NCBI RefSeq assembly: GCF_030252345.1
Contig: NZ_CP126980.1
Location: 4,045,501 to 4,109,500 of the forward strand
DNA: 64,000 nucleotides
Direction of reading: 5' to 3'
Source: Actinoplanes oblitus
GTDB lineage: Bacteria > Actinomycetota > Actinomycetes > Mycobacteriales > Micromonosporaceae
The stretch's first letter is position 1. Each line of letters starts with the position of its first letter. Both the position numbers and the translations under genes were made by a program. The notes under the pieces are model-generated. The model did not search any database. It saw only the letters and a list, made by a program, of their open reading frames with translations, and had not been told where the DNA came from. Shown in pieces: positions 33,002-42,717 of the stretch.

Positions 33002-34101
33002 AGGCGCCCGGCTGGGCCGCCGCCATCGCCAGCGTGCCGCTGATGCTGTGCACGGCCGGCTTACTCGTGGCTGCCAGCGACGACACCGTAGACGTCGGCT
33101 GCGCGACGACGGCCGCCTCCGGACAGGTGAACATCCGCAACCACGTCGGCGCGGTCGGAAACTGGAGCTCCACGGCGGTCGACAACGCCACCATCATCGT
33201 GACCGTCGGCCAGCAGAAACGGGTCCCGGCGCGCGGCTGGGTCATCGCGGTCGCCACAGCGATGACCGAATCCCGGCTCGTCAACAGCAGTAAAGTCACC
33301 GACCACGACTCAGTCGGGCTATTCCAGCAGCGGCCCAGCCAAGGTTGGGGAACGCCAGCTCAGCTCATCGACCCGGTATACACCGCCGGCAAATTCTATG
33401 ACGCTCTCGTCAAGGTTAAGAACTGGGACAACCTGCCACTGACCGTCGCCGCGCAACGGGTGCAGCGGAGCGCTTTCCCGGATCGCTACGCAGCTTTCGA
33501 GAGCGACGCCACCTTGCTAGTCCAACGGAGCGCTGCCGGTAGCAAGATGGCGCTGCCATCGAGCATCGTTCAGTGCGCGGATCCCTGCCCGTCGACGACG
33601 GCCAACGACACAGGAACTGGCGGGCGGTCCGCAAGCGCTGCCACGGACTGCTCGAACCTGGCGCTCGGCGCTGCGGATCCTGTTCGCCGTAACGCTGACG
33701 GATCCTGGCCGACCGAAAGGTGCTCGATCCGACCAGATCCGACCACCGGTGACGGCTGCGTCACTCCCCGCCTGCACCATCTTGTCCAGCAGGCCACGGC
33801 AGCGGGCTTCCCGAGGCCCGGCTGCTACCGGCCGAGCGACCACGGCGAGCACCCCAAGGGCCGCGCCTGCGATTTCATGATGACGCCCGGAGAGAAAGCA
33901 ACCGATGCGCAGAAGGCTCGCGGCGACCGGATGGCCGCGTGGGCGGTCTCCAACGCCAACCGCCTCGGCATCATGTACGTCATCTGGTTCCGCCGCATCT
34001 GGACCAACGACGGCCGCGGATGGCACGCCTACGACAACAAGTACGGCGGCAACACTTCCAACGGCTGGCACACCAACCACGTCCACATCAGCGTCTACTG
34101 A
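32998..34101 (+). CDS. lytic transglycosylase with C-terminal peptidase-like domain (VirB1/TraG-like wall hydrolase)
   Basis: The 367-residue product has an N-terminal signal/anchor (AAIASVPLMLCTAGLLVAA). A lysozyme-like domain follows, with VIAVATAMTESRLVNSSK (putative catalytic Glu in TES), HDSVGLFQQRPSQGWGTPAQLIDPVYTAGKFYDAL and PLTVAAQRVQRSAFPDRYAAFE. After a linker comes a domain related to LAS-type D-Ala-D-Ala peptidases (GCYRPSDHGEHPKGRACDFMM ... HTNHVHISVY, probable zinc ligands). It would open the peptidoglycan for the conjugation channel. It is the last gene of the overlapping transfer operon. Confidence 0.88.
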   Translation: MKAPGWAAAIASVPLMLCTAGLLVAASDDTVDVGCATTAASGQVNIRNHVGAVGNWSSTAVDNATIIVTVGQQKRVPARGWVIAVATAMTESRLVNSSKVTDHDSVGLFQQRPSQGWGTPAQLIDPVYTAGKFYDALVKVKNWDNLPLTVAAQRVQRSAFPDRYAAFESDATLLVQRSAAGSKMALPSSIVQCADPCPSTTANDTGTGGRSASAATDCSNLALGAADPVRRNADGSWPTERCSIRPDPTTGDGCVTPRLHHLVQQATAAGFPRPGCYRPSDHGEHPKGRACDFMMTPGEKATDAQKARGDRMAAWAVSNANRLGIMYVIWFRRIWTNDGRGWHAYDNKYGGNTSNGWHTNHVHISVY

Positions 34102-34357
34102 TTTTGACAAGAGTTTCATCAGATGATGGATTCGCGCCGTTGACCAACGGGCGGCGAAGCCTTCACCAGCGGGAACTCTGTCAGTGAGAGGATCCTACAG
34201 TGATGGTCCTGGTCGATGGTTCACCAGGGTGTCGGCCATATCACTTGAACACCCTCTCTGCCCGGAACTCCGCGCCCTTCAATGACGAGGAATAGGTAAC
34301 AAGGCCATGACAAGAAACTGCCTATGCCGACGCTCGCAATCAGGTGGCAACGAATCG
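34102..34357. other. end of the transfer operon
   Basis: This short region lies between the last transfer gene and the convergent membrane-protein gene. No gene is seen. It should contain the operon terminator, but no perfect hairpin followed by a T-run was found. Confidence 0.35.
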
Positions 34358-34891
34358 CTACTCGACAAGTCCACGGCTATGAATTTCGGCCCGGATACTT
34401 GCGGCCCCGGGGATCATCCCCGCAGTTGGAATCGAAAAACGCAGCTGACCGTCCTTACGCTTGAGCAACGGCTGGCGCCCCCCGCGGCTAAGCCAAGCCA
34501 CCTGCGATTCGTCAGCCGCATTAACGACGATCTCGAGCACCGTGATAGGCCACAACCAGCGCACACGGGCTCTCGCTACGGTCGCATACGCCACCCGGAC
34601 CCCGTCGTGGCGTGCGGCAGCCAGCTCGATCCCCTCGTCGTCGAACCTCAACCACGGCGGCCGGCCACGCGAAAACAGTACGGAGAAAATTGCGAAAGCG
34701 CACGTATACACGCCCGCGAAAGAGGCTGGTGGGAGGCTCCATGTCCCATCGATCGCGATGGACAGCACGGAAAAGAGGATCCAAGCCGTGATGGCCCCAA
34801 AGCCGCCCATAGCGGCCATCGCGAACGCGAAGCGCCACAGCGACCATTGATACACGAAAGTGCCCGGCGTGGGGGAATAACCATCAGCCAT
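34358..34891 (-). CDS. hypothetical membrane protein with PH-like region
   Basis: The 177-residue product has two N-terminal transmembrane segments (FAMAAMGGFGAITAWILFSVL and FAGVYTCAFAIFSVLFS). A soluble part follows with the strand pattern of small bacterial PH-like domains (WLRFDDEGIELAAARHDGVRVAYATVARARVRWLWPITVLEIVV). The start at CAT 34889-34891 lacks a strong Shine-Dalgarno. It runs convergently toward the transfer operon and has no clear partners. Confidence 0.6.
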   Translation of the reverse strand: MADGYSPTPGTFVYQWSLWRFAFAMAAMGGFGAITAWILFSVLSIAIDGTWSLPPASFAGVYTCAFAIFSVLFSRGRPPWLRFDDEGIELAAARHDGVRVAYATVARARVRWLWPITVLEIVVNAADESQVAWLSRGGRQPLLKRKDGQLRFSIPTAGMIPGAASIRAEIHSRGLVE

Positions 34892-35406
34892 AAAGCGATC
34901 ATGGCACTTTCACCGGTGAGCGATGCACTCGACCGTCACTAATCAAGTCACACATCACCCCGATCGCGCAGACCTCACCGCACGACCGAGTCAGTCGTGA
35001 TCTCCATCGACGCCGAGGCGGTCTGCCGCGGCAACCCGAGCCGTCCGGCACTGCGAGGCGGACAGCGTGCTGGTGGCTACGAAGTGTGAGGCTATACGGA
35101 TTGCCAGTCACTGAGCCTGACCCATTCACACCGTTGGAATACCTGTACTGCCCCGGCACAGCCTTCATGATCATCGTGCGTTGGTGTAGCTGTTCGAAGG
35201 ACGTCCGGGATGCGGCGGCGAACACTTCTGAGCCGCGAGTCAACGATTCTTGTCGGCTCCCGAGCGCGTCCAAACGCTCGACCGATCGGCCTGTGTCCGT
35301 TGGCCATGCGATGTGCCGACCGCAGTGGGAGAGCCATGAGCCGCCGTTCCGGTCGCCTCGGCTGGCAAGCAACGGGCCGAACACGCTCGTCCAGATCGGA
35401 GTCTGC
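34892..35406. other. intergenic region upstream of the MarR gene, no gene seen
   Basis: Frames on both strands are open in part, including one continuous with the MarR gene back to 35086, but their composition is poor and they lack ribosome binding sites. Promoters for the divergent flanking genes must lie here. No repeat or clear operator was found. Confidence 0.4.
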
Positions 35407-35880
35407 ATGACCCCTGAGTACGACACCAGAGATGCTTTGGAGACGCGGGAGGCCGCCGCATTGCACCGCATGGCCGTCCTGTGTCGCGCAGGCAACCTCA
35501 TGAAGCGCCACCTTGAACGAGCCGTCCTGCGAAAGGAACGCCTGACCTGGAGCAGCTACGACGTCCTGCAACTTGCGGTGAGCCGGCGACCAATCGACAC
35601 ACGAACCATCGCGGAGATCGCCTGTATCTCCAAAGCGACCGTGTCGATCTCCGCCAACGATCTGGAAAATCGCGGCCTGATCCGCCGTGGGTGCTATGCC
35701 GAAGACCGCCGCAGGATCCAGGTGTACCCGACTGCCGAAGGGCTGCGCCTCATCGAGGACCTCCGTCCCCGGCTCGCAACCGCAGCAGAGCACCTGTTCC
35801 GACATCCGCGGACCGGGGCCAGCAACGACGCCGTCGCCTTAATCCTGTACGTCGTAGGTGCCATGAAAGACCCCGCGTAG
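35407..35880 (+). CDS. MarR-family transcriptional regulator
   Basis: The 157-residue product has the MarR winged helix-turn-helix: LTWSSYDVLQLAVSRRPIDTRTIAEIACISKATVSISANDLENRGLIRRGCYAEDRRRIQVYPTAEG, with helical dimerisation ends. GGAG lies 6 bases before the ATG at 35407; the extended upstream frame is rejected. Its ligand and targets are unknown, and it has no adjacent enzyme or pump gene on the same strand. Confidence 0.85.
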   Translation: MTPEYDTRDALETREAAALHRMAVLCRAGNLMKRHLERAVLRKERLTWSSYDVLQLAVSRRPIDTRTIAEIACISKATVSISANDLENRGLIRRGCYAEDRRRIQVYPTAEGLRLIEDLRPRLATAAEHLFRHPRTGASNDAVALILYVVGAMKDPA

Positions 35881-36214
35881 CGAAGTCCCCGGGCCGTGCT
35901 GCCGCGCCCATTCGACGGCCACTGGGCACGGCCGCAACTCCTCCGCCGTTCCGCAGCGCTGAGGTTACGACGGGGCCTCATGCACGCGACTCCCGTCACC
36001 GACTCGGGGAAGCCAGCAGGCGCCGTGATGCTGATGATGAGCGCCACCGCACGTCATGTGATGGCGCAACTGGCGGCTGACTGACCGTAGGTCCGCACGG
36101 CCGTGTGCTGACCCGCCTCATGCGGACCCAGGGCAACCCATTTGTCCATACCGGTCTGTCCGCGACGCTACGATGATCGCGAATGCGTTGGAAAGAGTGC
36201 CTACAGGGGAACCG
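35881..36214. other. intergenic region, no gene seen
   Basis: This region lies between the MarR gene and the lipoprotein gene. A short open frame at about 35896-36084 has poor composition and no ribosome binding site. CTACAGGGGA just before 36215 is the ribosome binding site of the lipoprotein gene. Confidence 0.4.
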
Positions 36215-36898
36215 ATGCGCGCATTACGTCGCATGGTCGCAGCAGTGTCGATCGTCGCAGTCGCCGGCTGCGGCAGCACTGGCCGGGATCGCGCTGGCAC
36301 CGTTGAGCGCCCGGACCCAGTCAGCCCTGTGCATCAGAACCAAGGCGGGACTTTGTCCGCCGAGCAGGCCAGAGCCGCGCTTCTGACGGTCATGGACTTG
36401 CCGACCGGCTGGAGCGCCAAGCCGGACACCGGTGCGGCGAAGAAGGACTCGTCCGACGACTATCAAGAGTGTCCGAAGTTAGCTGCGGTGTTCAAGAAGG
36501 CCGACTCGGCGGATGACATCTCCGCAGGTTTTACTTCGCCCAGCGATTCGGATCTCAGTGAGGCGATCCTGCCGATGACGCTGTCGGCAGCCGAAAGCTT
36601 GGTGGCTGAATTCTCGGACGTCGTCACGACGTGTAAGCGACTCAGCAGCAATACCGACGACGGCATGCCGTTCGACATGTACATGACGGCGCTGTCGTTT
36701 CCGAAGCTCGCCGACGAGACGTTTGCTTTCCGCACGACAGCGACGCTGATGGGCGCGACCGTCAACGCTGACATGGTGCTGGTGCGCCGCAGCGGCGTCC
36801 TGTGCTTCATCGTTCACACGGCGCGGGGGCGGATTGACACGGCAGCGACCGAAGACGTGGCGCAGCGCGCTTTTGCGAAGATCGAAAAAGGACTCTGA
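36215..36898 (+). CDS. secreted lipoprotein, 227 aa
   Basis: The product begins with a lipoprotein signal (MRALRRMVAAVSIVAVAGCGS, lipid-modified Cys at about residue 19). A soluble domain of about 190 residues follows, with two conserved-looking Cys (YQECPKL and VVTTCKRL), resembling sensor-type lipoproteins of actinobacteria. GGGGA sits just before the ATG at 36215; the frame from 36173 lacks such a site. It would be anchored outside the membrane. Function is not known. Confidence 0.72.
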   Translation: MRALRRMVAAVSIVAVAGCGSTGRDRAGTVERPDPVSPVHQNQGGTLSAEQARAALLTVMDLPTGWSAKPDTGAAKKDSSDDYQECPKLAAVFKKADSADDISAGFTSPSDSDLSEAILPMTLSAAESLVAEFSDVVTTCKRLSSNTDDGMPFDMYMTALSFPKLADETFAFRTTATLMGATVNADMVLVRRSGVLCFIVHTARGRIDTAATEDVAQRAFAKIEKGL

Positions 36899-37101
36899 CG
36901 GCTTGCGTACGCTGCGTCTGGCACCTTCGACCTCCGACGATCTGGCCTGTTGGCCTTCGGTGAGGCCACGACAGCTCACGAAGTTGATCTACCCAGCGGC
37001 ATCGGAAGGTAACGACCTAACAGCCGTACGCCCGTGACACGAATCGAGTATTCGGTGCCCCGAAACTAAATCAGGAGTCTGGTCCCGGACGGGTGGAGGT
37101 G

Positions 37102-38118
37102 TCAGTCGATGGTCAGTTCGGAGGGCAGGGGCGCGGCGATCTCCGGTTCCGATTGGTCGAGCTGGGGTTGCTGGCCGAGTGCCCGCACGGCTGACATCGG
37201 CTGCTGCGCTGACTGCTGGATTCGTGCGGTCAGGCCCTGGACGGTGCGGTTCAGTTCCGTTGCCTGGCGCGCAATCTGCTGTCGGGCGAGCGCTTGGCTG
37301 GCCGCCTCAACCTGCTGAAGGAGATTGTCGAAGAAATAGCCCGGCCCTCGGCTGAGGTTAGTCGTGCCGCCGTTCAAGGTATAGAATCGCTGTGACGACA
37401 AAGATGCTTGAGCGTTTGGGCTCAGGTGTCCGGGGCCGCGTTCGCCGTTGGGTAGAGCGGCCCTGTCGTGTTCCAGGGACAGTTTATGGCCTGTCTGGGC
37501 GTCGATCACGGTGGAGATGTCGGTGATGCGGCTGATCCATTGCTGCTCGTCGTAGCCGAGCCCACGCTGGAATGCCCATGCGGCGACGTCAGCCATCCAC
37601 AGCCCGGGCTGCCTGCGGTCGTCGGCGTGCATCAGCCGCATCCGCGAGCTGATCTGCTGGGTGCGCACGAGCCTGCTGTACGTGGTCATGTCCGGCGTGT
37701 CGGATCCCGCGACCTTCTCTCCCAGCAGCTGTGTCTGGACTTGCTCGCGTTGACTAGCACGGGTGTCGAGGACGACGTCACTGACTTTCTGCCCGTCGAG
37801 CTGTTTCAGCAGCTGAGTGAGCGCGGCCTGGCGGGCAGCTTCCTGCGTACCGGTGATCGGCGCCTGCGCGACGATGAACGTCCAGCCGGCATGGGCACGA
37901 ACCGTGTCGAGCATGTCCTCGATCGGAGTGATATGACCTCGGTGGTAGAGCGCGGAGGCATGGAACGGCTGGTGCTGGCCGGCAGCGAAGCGAGCGGCAT
38001 TCATGACGGTGACCAAATCATCACTGTCGACAACGACGCCAGTGAACACGTAAACCCCGGGATGTCCGCGCCCGGTGAGGAATGCCTCATCGGCAAAGGC
38101 AACGGGATAGTTACTCAT
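37102..38118 (-). CDS. DUF3800-like protein next to the relaxase
   Basis: The 338-residue product starts VAFADEAFLTGRGHPGVYVFTGVVV, like the Asp-Glu strand of DUF3800 RNase H-fold proteins. It continues with KVSDVVLDTRASQREQ and LMHADDRRQPGLWMADVAAWAFQRGL, matching the later acidic motifs of that group. The C-terminal 90 residues form a Gln-rich coiled-coil-like tail. GGGGAGGATTTAG precedes the ATG at 38116-38118. It lies 93 bases downstream of the relaxase on the same strand, so it probably belongs to the mobilisation operon. The DUF3800 assignment is moderate. Confidence 0.6.
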   Translation of the reverse strand: MSNYPVAFADEAFLTGRGHPGVYVFTGVVVDSDDLVTVMNAARFAAGQHQPFHASALYHRGHITPIEDMLDTVRAHAGWTFIVAQAPITGTQEAARQAALTQLLKQLDGQKVSDVVLDTRASQREQVQTQLLGEKVAGSDTPDMTTYSRLVRTQQISSRMRLMHADDRRQPGLWMADVAAWAFQRGLGYDEQQWISRITDISTVIDAQTGHKLSLEHDRAALPNGERGPGHLSPNAQASLSSQRFYTLNGGTTNLSRGPGYFFDNLLQQVEAASQALARQQIARQATELNRTVQGLTARIQQSAQQPMSAVRALGQQPQLDQSEPEIAAPLPSELTID

Positions 38119-38211
38119 CTAAATCCTCCCCACCGTGCAGGCGTGTACGGCTGGCCCGGTGACGTCGGATCCGGATGGCGACGAGGCAGCTCGCTGCGGT
38201 AGGGCGACGGG

Positions 38212-41200
38212 TCAGTCACGGTCGAACTCCATCTCGTGATCTGGCTGCTGCGCTCCGTTCTCGGCGAACTCGGTGGTGCGCTCGTACGCGGCGCGCGCGT
38301 CGTCGTCGAGGTGAGCGGGGATCGGTGTGCTGTGCCGGTTCGGCCGGGTGTTGTCGACGGCGCGGACGCGAGCGGTTGTGGCGCGAACGTGCTGAGCCAG
38401 CTCTTTCGTGCCGTCGGCGAGACGTTGCGCGCGACGGGCGGCCTCTGCGGCGGCGGCGAGTCCGGCGTACCGGGTGGGCAGCTGCTGTTGATACCAGCGG
38501 TTCCAGTCGTGGTGGGCTTCCTCGAGGCCGGTGACCTCGTCGCGGGCGGAGGTCACCCGGGCTCGGGCGTCAACTAGCTGCCGCTGGAGCTCTTCCACGG
38601 TGATAGAGGCCCGCAGAGCGGCTACGCGGGCGGCGTGGCGGTCGGCCGCCGCGCGGGCACGGCCGGGGGCGGCCTGCCACCACCGAGGCGTGCCGGTCTG
38701 TGTGATCGCGGCGGATCGGGCGGCCTCATGCTGGGCGCCGGCGAGGGTCAGGCGGGTGTCGCGCAGGTGCTGTTCGGCGGCGACGAGCCGGGTGTGCGCG
38801 CTGCGTAGGTCGCCGGCGACGTAGGGCGGTGCGGCGTTGTCCGCAGCGCGTTGTGCGTTGATCAGCTCGCGCAGCCGGTTGTCGGTCGCGGCACTGATCT
38901 GGCCGGCGAGGGTGGCGACACCGAGCACTATCTGGGCCCGGTGCCAGGCGGCCCAGCGTGCTGGGTCGCGGGTGGAAGGCTGCGGGCCGATGGGTTCGTC
39001 GCCGCTGATGGCGTATCGGTCGCGGTAGGCGGCGACGACAGCGGCACCGGCGAGCCACTGCCGGCGCCCGGCCGTGTCTGCGGGCAGTGCGCCGAGCGCA
39101 GTGCTCCAGGCGGGCTGATGCTGGGCGGCCTGGACGGCGAGTGCTTCGACGCGTCGGTCGCAGATCGCGGCGACATCGCGTAGCGCGTTGCCGATGTCGC
39201 GGTCGGCCTGGGGGAAGCGGTCGGTGTAAGTGCCCGCTTGCGGGCCGCTGACGGCGACGGCAGGGTCGGGTTCGATGTCGCGGTAGACCTGATCGATGCG
39301 CCAGGCGAGGACCGCGGCGGTGTCGCGGGCGCTGTGCAGCTCCCGTGCGGAGGCGACCGCGGCGAGGACAGCTTCGGGGTCGTAGCCGGCTGCGGCGAGG
39401 TTCTGCAGCCGTGCGGCGAGCGCGGGAAGGGCCGGATCGGCGGCGAAGTCCGCAGCGACTGCCGGGCCGGCGACCTTCCGGATGACCTGGGTATAGCGGG
39501 GTGCCATAGCTCGGCCGCGCAGGTCGTCGTAGACCGGCCCCCACTGCCGGAGGGCGTCGACGTCGGCCCACAGACTCTGTTCGACCTCGGTGGCGGATCG
39601 GTCGGTGGTGTCGGTCCGCAGGATCTCAGCGAGGGTGGTGACGCCTGCAGACGGGTCTCGGGCCGGGTGGCCTTCGGGTGGTTCGTCGCTGGTGATGACG
39701 GCGATCTGGTTGAGCAGCCGGCCGCGGGTGGCCATCACGTACAGACGGGCGCGGCTGGTGGCGGCGTTGACGAGAGCGCGGCCGACATCAACGGTGCGGC
39801 CTTGCGCGGAGTCGACGGTGGCGGCATAGGCCAACTGGACGTGCTCGGCCACGTAGTCACCGGGCAGGACGATGCGCCGGCCAGTGACGGTGTGCTCAAC
39901 GTTCAGGGACCCGGTGGCGCCGATCGAAACGACCCGCCACTGGTCGCGGTTGGCGACGAACCGGTCAGCCATGACGAGGTCGCGGTTGTTGCGGCGGGTC
40001 ACGACCAGGTCGCCGGCACCGGCATGGGTGCCGTTGGCCAGCTCGACGCTGGCGCCGGGTTCTACAAGCCCGGCGTTGATCAGTATCTGGCGGGCTCGGG
40101 CGGACAGGTCGGCGGCTTCGGCCTCGGTTTCGACCATGATGAGGCTGCTGCGGCCCTGGACGATGTCGGCGGCCCAGGCGTCCAGGACATGCTGGGTGAG
40201 GTCCTGGCGGTGGCCGCCGAGGATTCGGCCACGCCGGTCGTACTCGGCGAGGACGGTCGTGTCGCCGATCCGCAGCCGTAGCGAGGCGGGCCCTTCCCAC
40301 GCATCGGTGAACCGGCGAACCTCGCGCAGGTCGGTTGTCGCGCCGAGTGAGGCCAGGTAGCGGAACGCACCGCCGGGCCCGACAGCGGAGATCTGTTCCG
40401 GGTCGCCGACGAGAATGAGCTTCCCGCCGACCGGTTCGAGCAGCTGAGCAAGGCGGACCAGGTCGATAGTGCAGGCCTGGGACGCTTCGTCGATGATCAC
40501 CCACTGGCCCGGCTGGAACGCCCAATCCGCGCGCGTGGTGCCCTCCGGCGGGAAGTCCTGGGCGTGCAGCCACATTGCCACGTTCTCGGTCCGGATGCCC
40601 GGCGAGCCGCCTTCGCGGGTGGCGGCGGCGAGCACGTTCGCGGCGTTCTGCCCCACGGTGAGCCCCAGGATCGGAACGCCGGCGCGTTGGGCGGCGATGC
40701 CGACGGCCCGCTGCAGGTAGGTTTTGCCGGTGCCGGCCGGCCCGACGATTCCGGTGATGCGCCGGTCGTCGCCGACCGCGAAAAGCAGTGCGGCCCGTTT
40801 CTCGTCGCTGAGATCAAGCTCGGTGGCGACCTGGTCGAGGAGCGCCTTGGGGGCGGTGGCAGCGCCACGCCTGGTGCTGTAGGCGATGAGTTCCTTCTCC
40901 GCGGCGAGCACGGGTTCGGTCGAAAGTTTGAGGTCGCGGTGGCGGCTGTAGATGCTCTGCCGGTCGCTGCCGCGCAGCAAGGTGTCGCCCCACTCCAGCA
41001 GCGCGGATGGAGTCAAGACGCGCAGGCCGCTGCTATGGGTGCGGACGGCTTCGGCGGCGAGACGCTGGACCCGCCGCCAGTCCTGGTCCCGGCCATCGGC
41101 CGGGTCGACGTGCAGGATCCGGCCGATGGCCAGTTCGAGATGGTCGATGCCGAAGACCGCTTTGCTGGCGGACAGCTCGGCGACAGCGTGTTCGACCGCG

Positions 41201-42507
41201 AGCCGCGGGACGCGCCGGACTGCCGCGGTGACGGCGGCTGTGCGCTGCTGGTCGTCGGTGATGCCGAGATCCAGGGTGGCACGGTGGAGGTCATCGACGG
41301 TGATCGATCGGCCGGGCCGGCGTGCCGTCGCATGCCGGATCAGCTGCCGGGCGCGCTGGTCGACATGGTCCGGGACCTGCCCGGCCGCGATCCTGCGCAC
41401 CTCGCTGGCGGTGTTGAGGCCGGCGCGGCGGTCCTCGTACTGCCACCGTGTGACGGCCTGATTGGTGGATTCACCGCCGTCCTTGTCGGGCCGCGAGCGC
41501 AGGGTCGCGATCTGGGCGCGGTGGCGCCACCGGCCGATCTGCATGCGCTCGCGGCCGGCGGCCGGGTCGGTCAGCTGGCTTTGCATGTCGGTTTCGATGG
41601 CGGCACGCCGCTTCGAGTACTGCGCGATGGCGCGGGTGCTGAACCCGACGATCTCACGGATCGGTGACCCTTCGCGGGCGGCGAACCGGACACCGAGGCT
41701 GCGTCCGAGTTCGACTTCGACGGCGCGTTCGTACGCGACCCGGGCGCCGATGGTGGCCTGGTAGAAAGCCTTGCTGTCGAGGGAGAGCCAGTCTTCGCGG
41801 CCGTTGCGGGTGACGCGAACTTTGCTGGAGACGACGATGTGCGAGTGCAGCTGCGGGTCCTTCTCCCGTGACATCCGATGATCGAAGACGGCGGCGGCCA
41901 AGCCGTCGGTGTCGACCTGCACGATCCCGTCAGTGCCCAGCCGGGTGAACGCACCGTGCCGGCGCAGGTGCTCCAGGGTGGCGCGCACGCCCGCGTGGTG
42001 GGCGGCCATCACCTGCGCCTTGATGCGGTCGTCGCCGAAGGCCCAAAACAGGCTGACGCTTTTCACGGGAGAAACGGTGACGTCGAATCCGGCTACCGGC
42101 TGCCGTTCCGGGGCAGTCCAAATGCGTAGCCACACCTGCGCTATCTGCTCGTAGGTGGCGTCCTTGGGCAGCTCATCCCACGCCTTTTCGACGGCAGCCT
42201 GCCGCGCGCTGTCATCTAGCGTCTTATAGCGTCGCCATAGGCGACCGAGCTGCTTCCCGCTGACCGGGTGCTTTCCCTCACCGATGAGTTTCTGCAACTG
42301 CTCGGTGGATACCTCCCCGCCAATGCCGAAAAGAACGCCGGTCTGGCCGGCCCACCAGCCCGGTGCTTCGCCGCGGGCCTTCGGGTCGGTGTGGTAGGCG
42401 ACCGCGAAGGAACCCTCAGCTGGACGGAAGTCGTGCTTGCCGGCAGCCACCTGCCGGGTCAGGTAGGCGATCCCGGCCCCCGGCGCGATGCGAGCAACCG
42501 TGAGCAT
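38212..42507 (-). CDS. MobF (TrwC/TraA-type) conjugative relaxase-helicase
   Basis: The 1431-residue product has an N-terminal relaxase domain with the three-histidine metal site: H210 in VFDHRMSREKDP, and H221 and H223 in QLHSHIVVSSKV. The nicking Tyr is probably near the N-terminus (Y15 in GIAYLTRQV). A superfamily 1 helicase follows, with Walker A GPAGTGKT at 589-596, Walker B IIDEASQA at about 671-678 and QGRTVD-type motifs later. A coiled, Arg/Ala-rich C-terminal region of about 400 residues ends it. It would nick oriT, stay covalently bound and unwind the transferred strand. The ATG at 42505-42507 has only a weak ribosome binding site. A divergent AT-hook-like gene lies 210 bases away. 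Confidence 0.95.
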   Translation of the reverse strand: MLTVARIAPGAGIAYLTRQVAAGKHDFRPAEGSFAVAYHTDPKARGEAPGWWAGQTGVLFGIGGEVSTEQLQKLIGEGKHPVSGKQLGRLWRRYKTLDDSARQAAVEKAWDELPKDATYEQIAQVWLRIWTAPERQPVAGFDVTVSPVKSVSLFWAFGDDRIKAQVMAAHHAGVRATLEHLRRHGAFTRLGTDGIVQVDTDGLAAAVFDHRMSREKDPQLHSHIVVSSKVRVTRNGREDWLSLDSKAFYQATIGARVAYERAVEVELGRSLGVRFAAREGSPIREIVGFSTRAIAQYSKRRAAIETDMQSQLTDPAAGRERMQIGRWRHRAQIATLRSRPDKDGGESTNQAVTRWQYEDRRAGLNTASEVRRIAAGQVPDHVDQRARQLIRHATARRPGRSITVDDLHRATLDLGITDDQQRTAAVTAAVRRVPRLAVEHAVAELSASKAVFGIDHLELAIGRILHVDPADGRDQDWRRVQRLAAEAVRTHSSGLRVLTPSALLEWGDTLLRGSDRQSIYSRHRDLKLSTEPVLAAEKELIAYSTRRGAATAPKALLDQVATELDLSDEKRAALLFAVGDDRRITGIVGPAGTGKTYLQRAVGIAAQRAGVPILGLTVGQNAANVLAAATREGGSPGIRTENVAMWLHAQDFPPEGTTRADWAFQPGQWVIIDEASQACTIDLVRLAQLLEPVGGKLILVGDPEQISAVGPGGAFRYLASLGATTDLREVRRFTDAWEGPASLRLRIGDTTVLAEYDRRGRILGGHRQDLTQHVLDAWAADIVQGRSSLIMVETEAEAADLSARARQILINAGLVEPGASVELANGTHAGAGDLVVTRRNNRDLVMADRFVANRDQWRVVSIGATGSLNVEHTVTGRRIVLPGDYVAEHVQLAYAATVDSAQGRTVDVGRALVNAATSRARLYVMATRGRLLNQIAVITSDEPPEGHPARDPSAGVTTLAEILRTDTTDRSATEVEQSLWADVDALRQWGPVYDDLRGRAMAPRYTQVIRKVAGPAVAADFAADPALPALAARLQNLAAAGYDPEAVLAAVASARELHSARDTAAVLAWRIDQVYRDIEPDPAVAVSGPQAGTYTDRFPQADRDIGNALRDVAAICDRRVEALAVQAAQHQPAWSTALGALPADTAGRRQWLAGAAVVAAYRDRYAISGDEPIGPQPSTRDPARWAAWHRAQIVLGVATLAGQISAATDNRLRELINAQRAADNAAPPYVAGDLRSAHTRLVAAEQHLRDTRLTLAGAQHEAARSAAITQTGTPRWWQAAPGRARAAADRHAARVAALRASITVEELQRQLVDARARVTSARDEVTGLEEAHHDWNRWYQQQLPTRYAGLAAAAEAARRAQRLADGTKELAQHVRATTARVRAVDNTRPNRHSTPIPAHLDDDARAAYERTTEFAENGAQQPDHEMEFDRD

Positions 42508-42717
42508 GCGGGCAAGAGTATGGCGCGCCGCACCCCCATCTCGACATTTGAATGCCAGGGGGTGTGCTTGCTTCTAGAAGAAGTGAGAGAGGGGCCGCGT
42601 AAGCGCCCTGGTCATGCATGGTGTGACGAATAGTAAACGAGTCAGGAACGATTTCCGGCTATTCATAAACGACCAGTAGAGCTAGTCCTGTGGGTGCGGG
42701 AAAGGTAGCGTGGGTGG
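42508..42717. other. candidate origin of transfer between relaxase and its divergent neighbour
   Basis: MobF oriT sites usually lie beside the relaxase gene. This 210-base divergent gap is AT-richer than its surroundings and contains the palindrome CTTCTAGAAG around 42570, with direct GAGAG and AAGTG elements next to it. It is bordered by the relaxase start and by a gene for a basic, AT-hook-like protein that could be a relaxosome accessory factor. No nick site could be identified. Confidence 0.4.

Noticed and set aside
39238..41667. Long plus-strand frames opposite the relaxase
   Set aside because: Both are Gly/Val/Asp-rich mirror frames of the relaxase-helicase gene with no ribosome binding sites.
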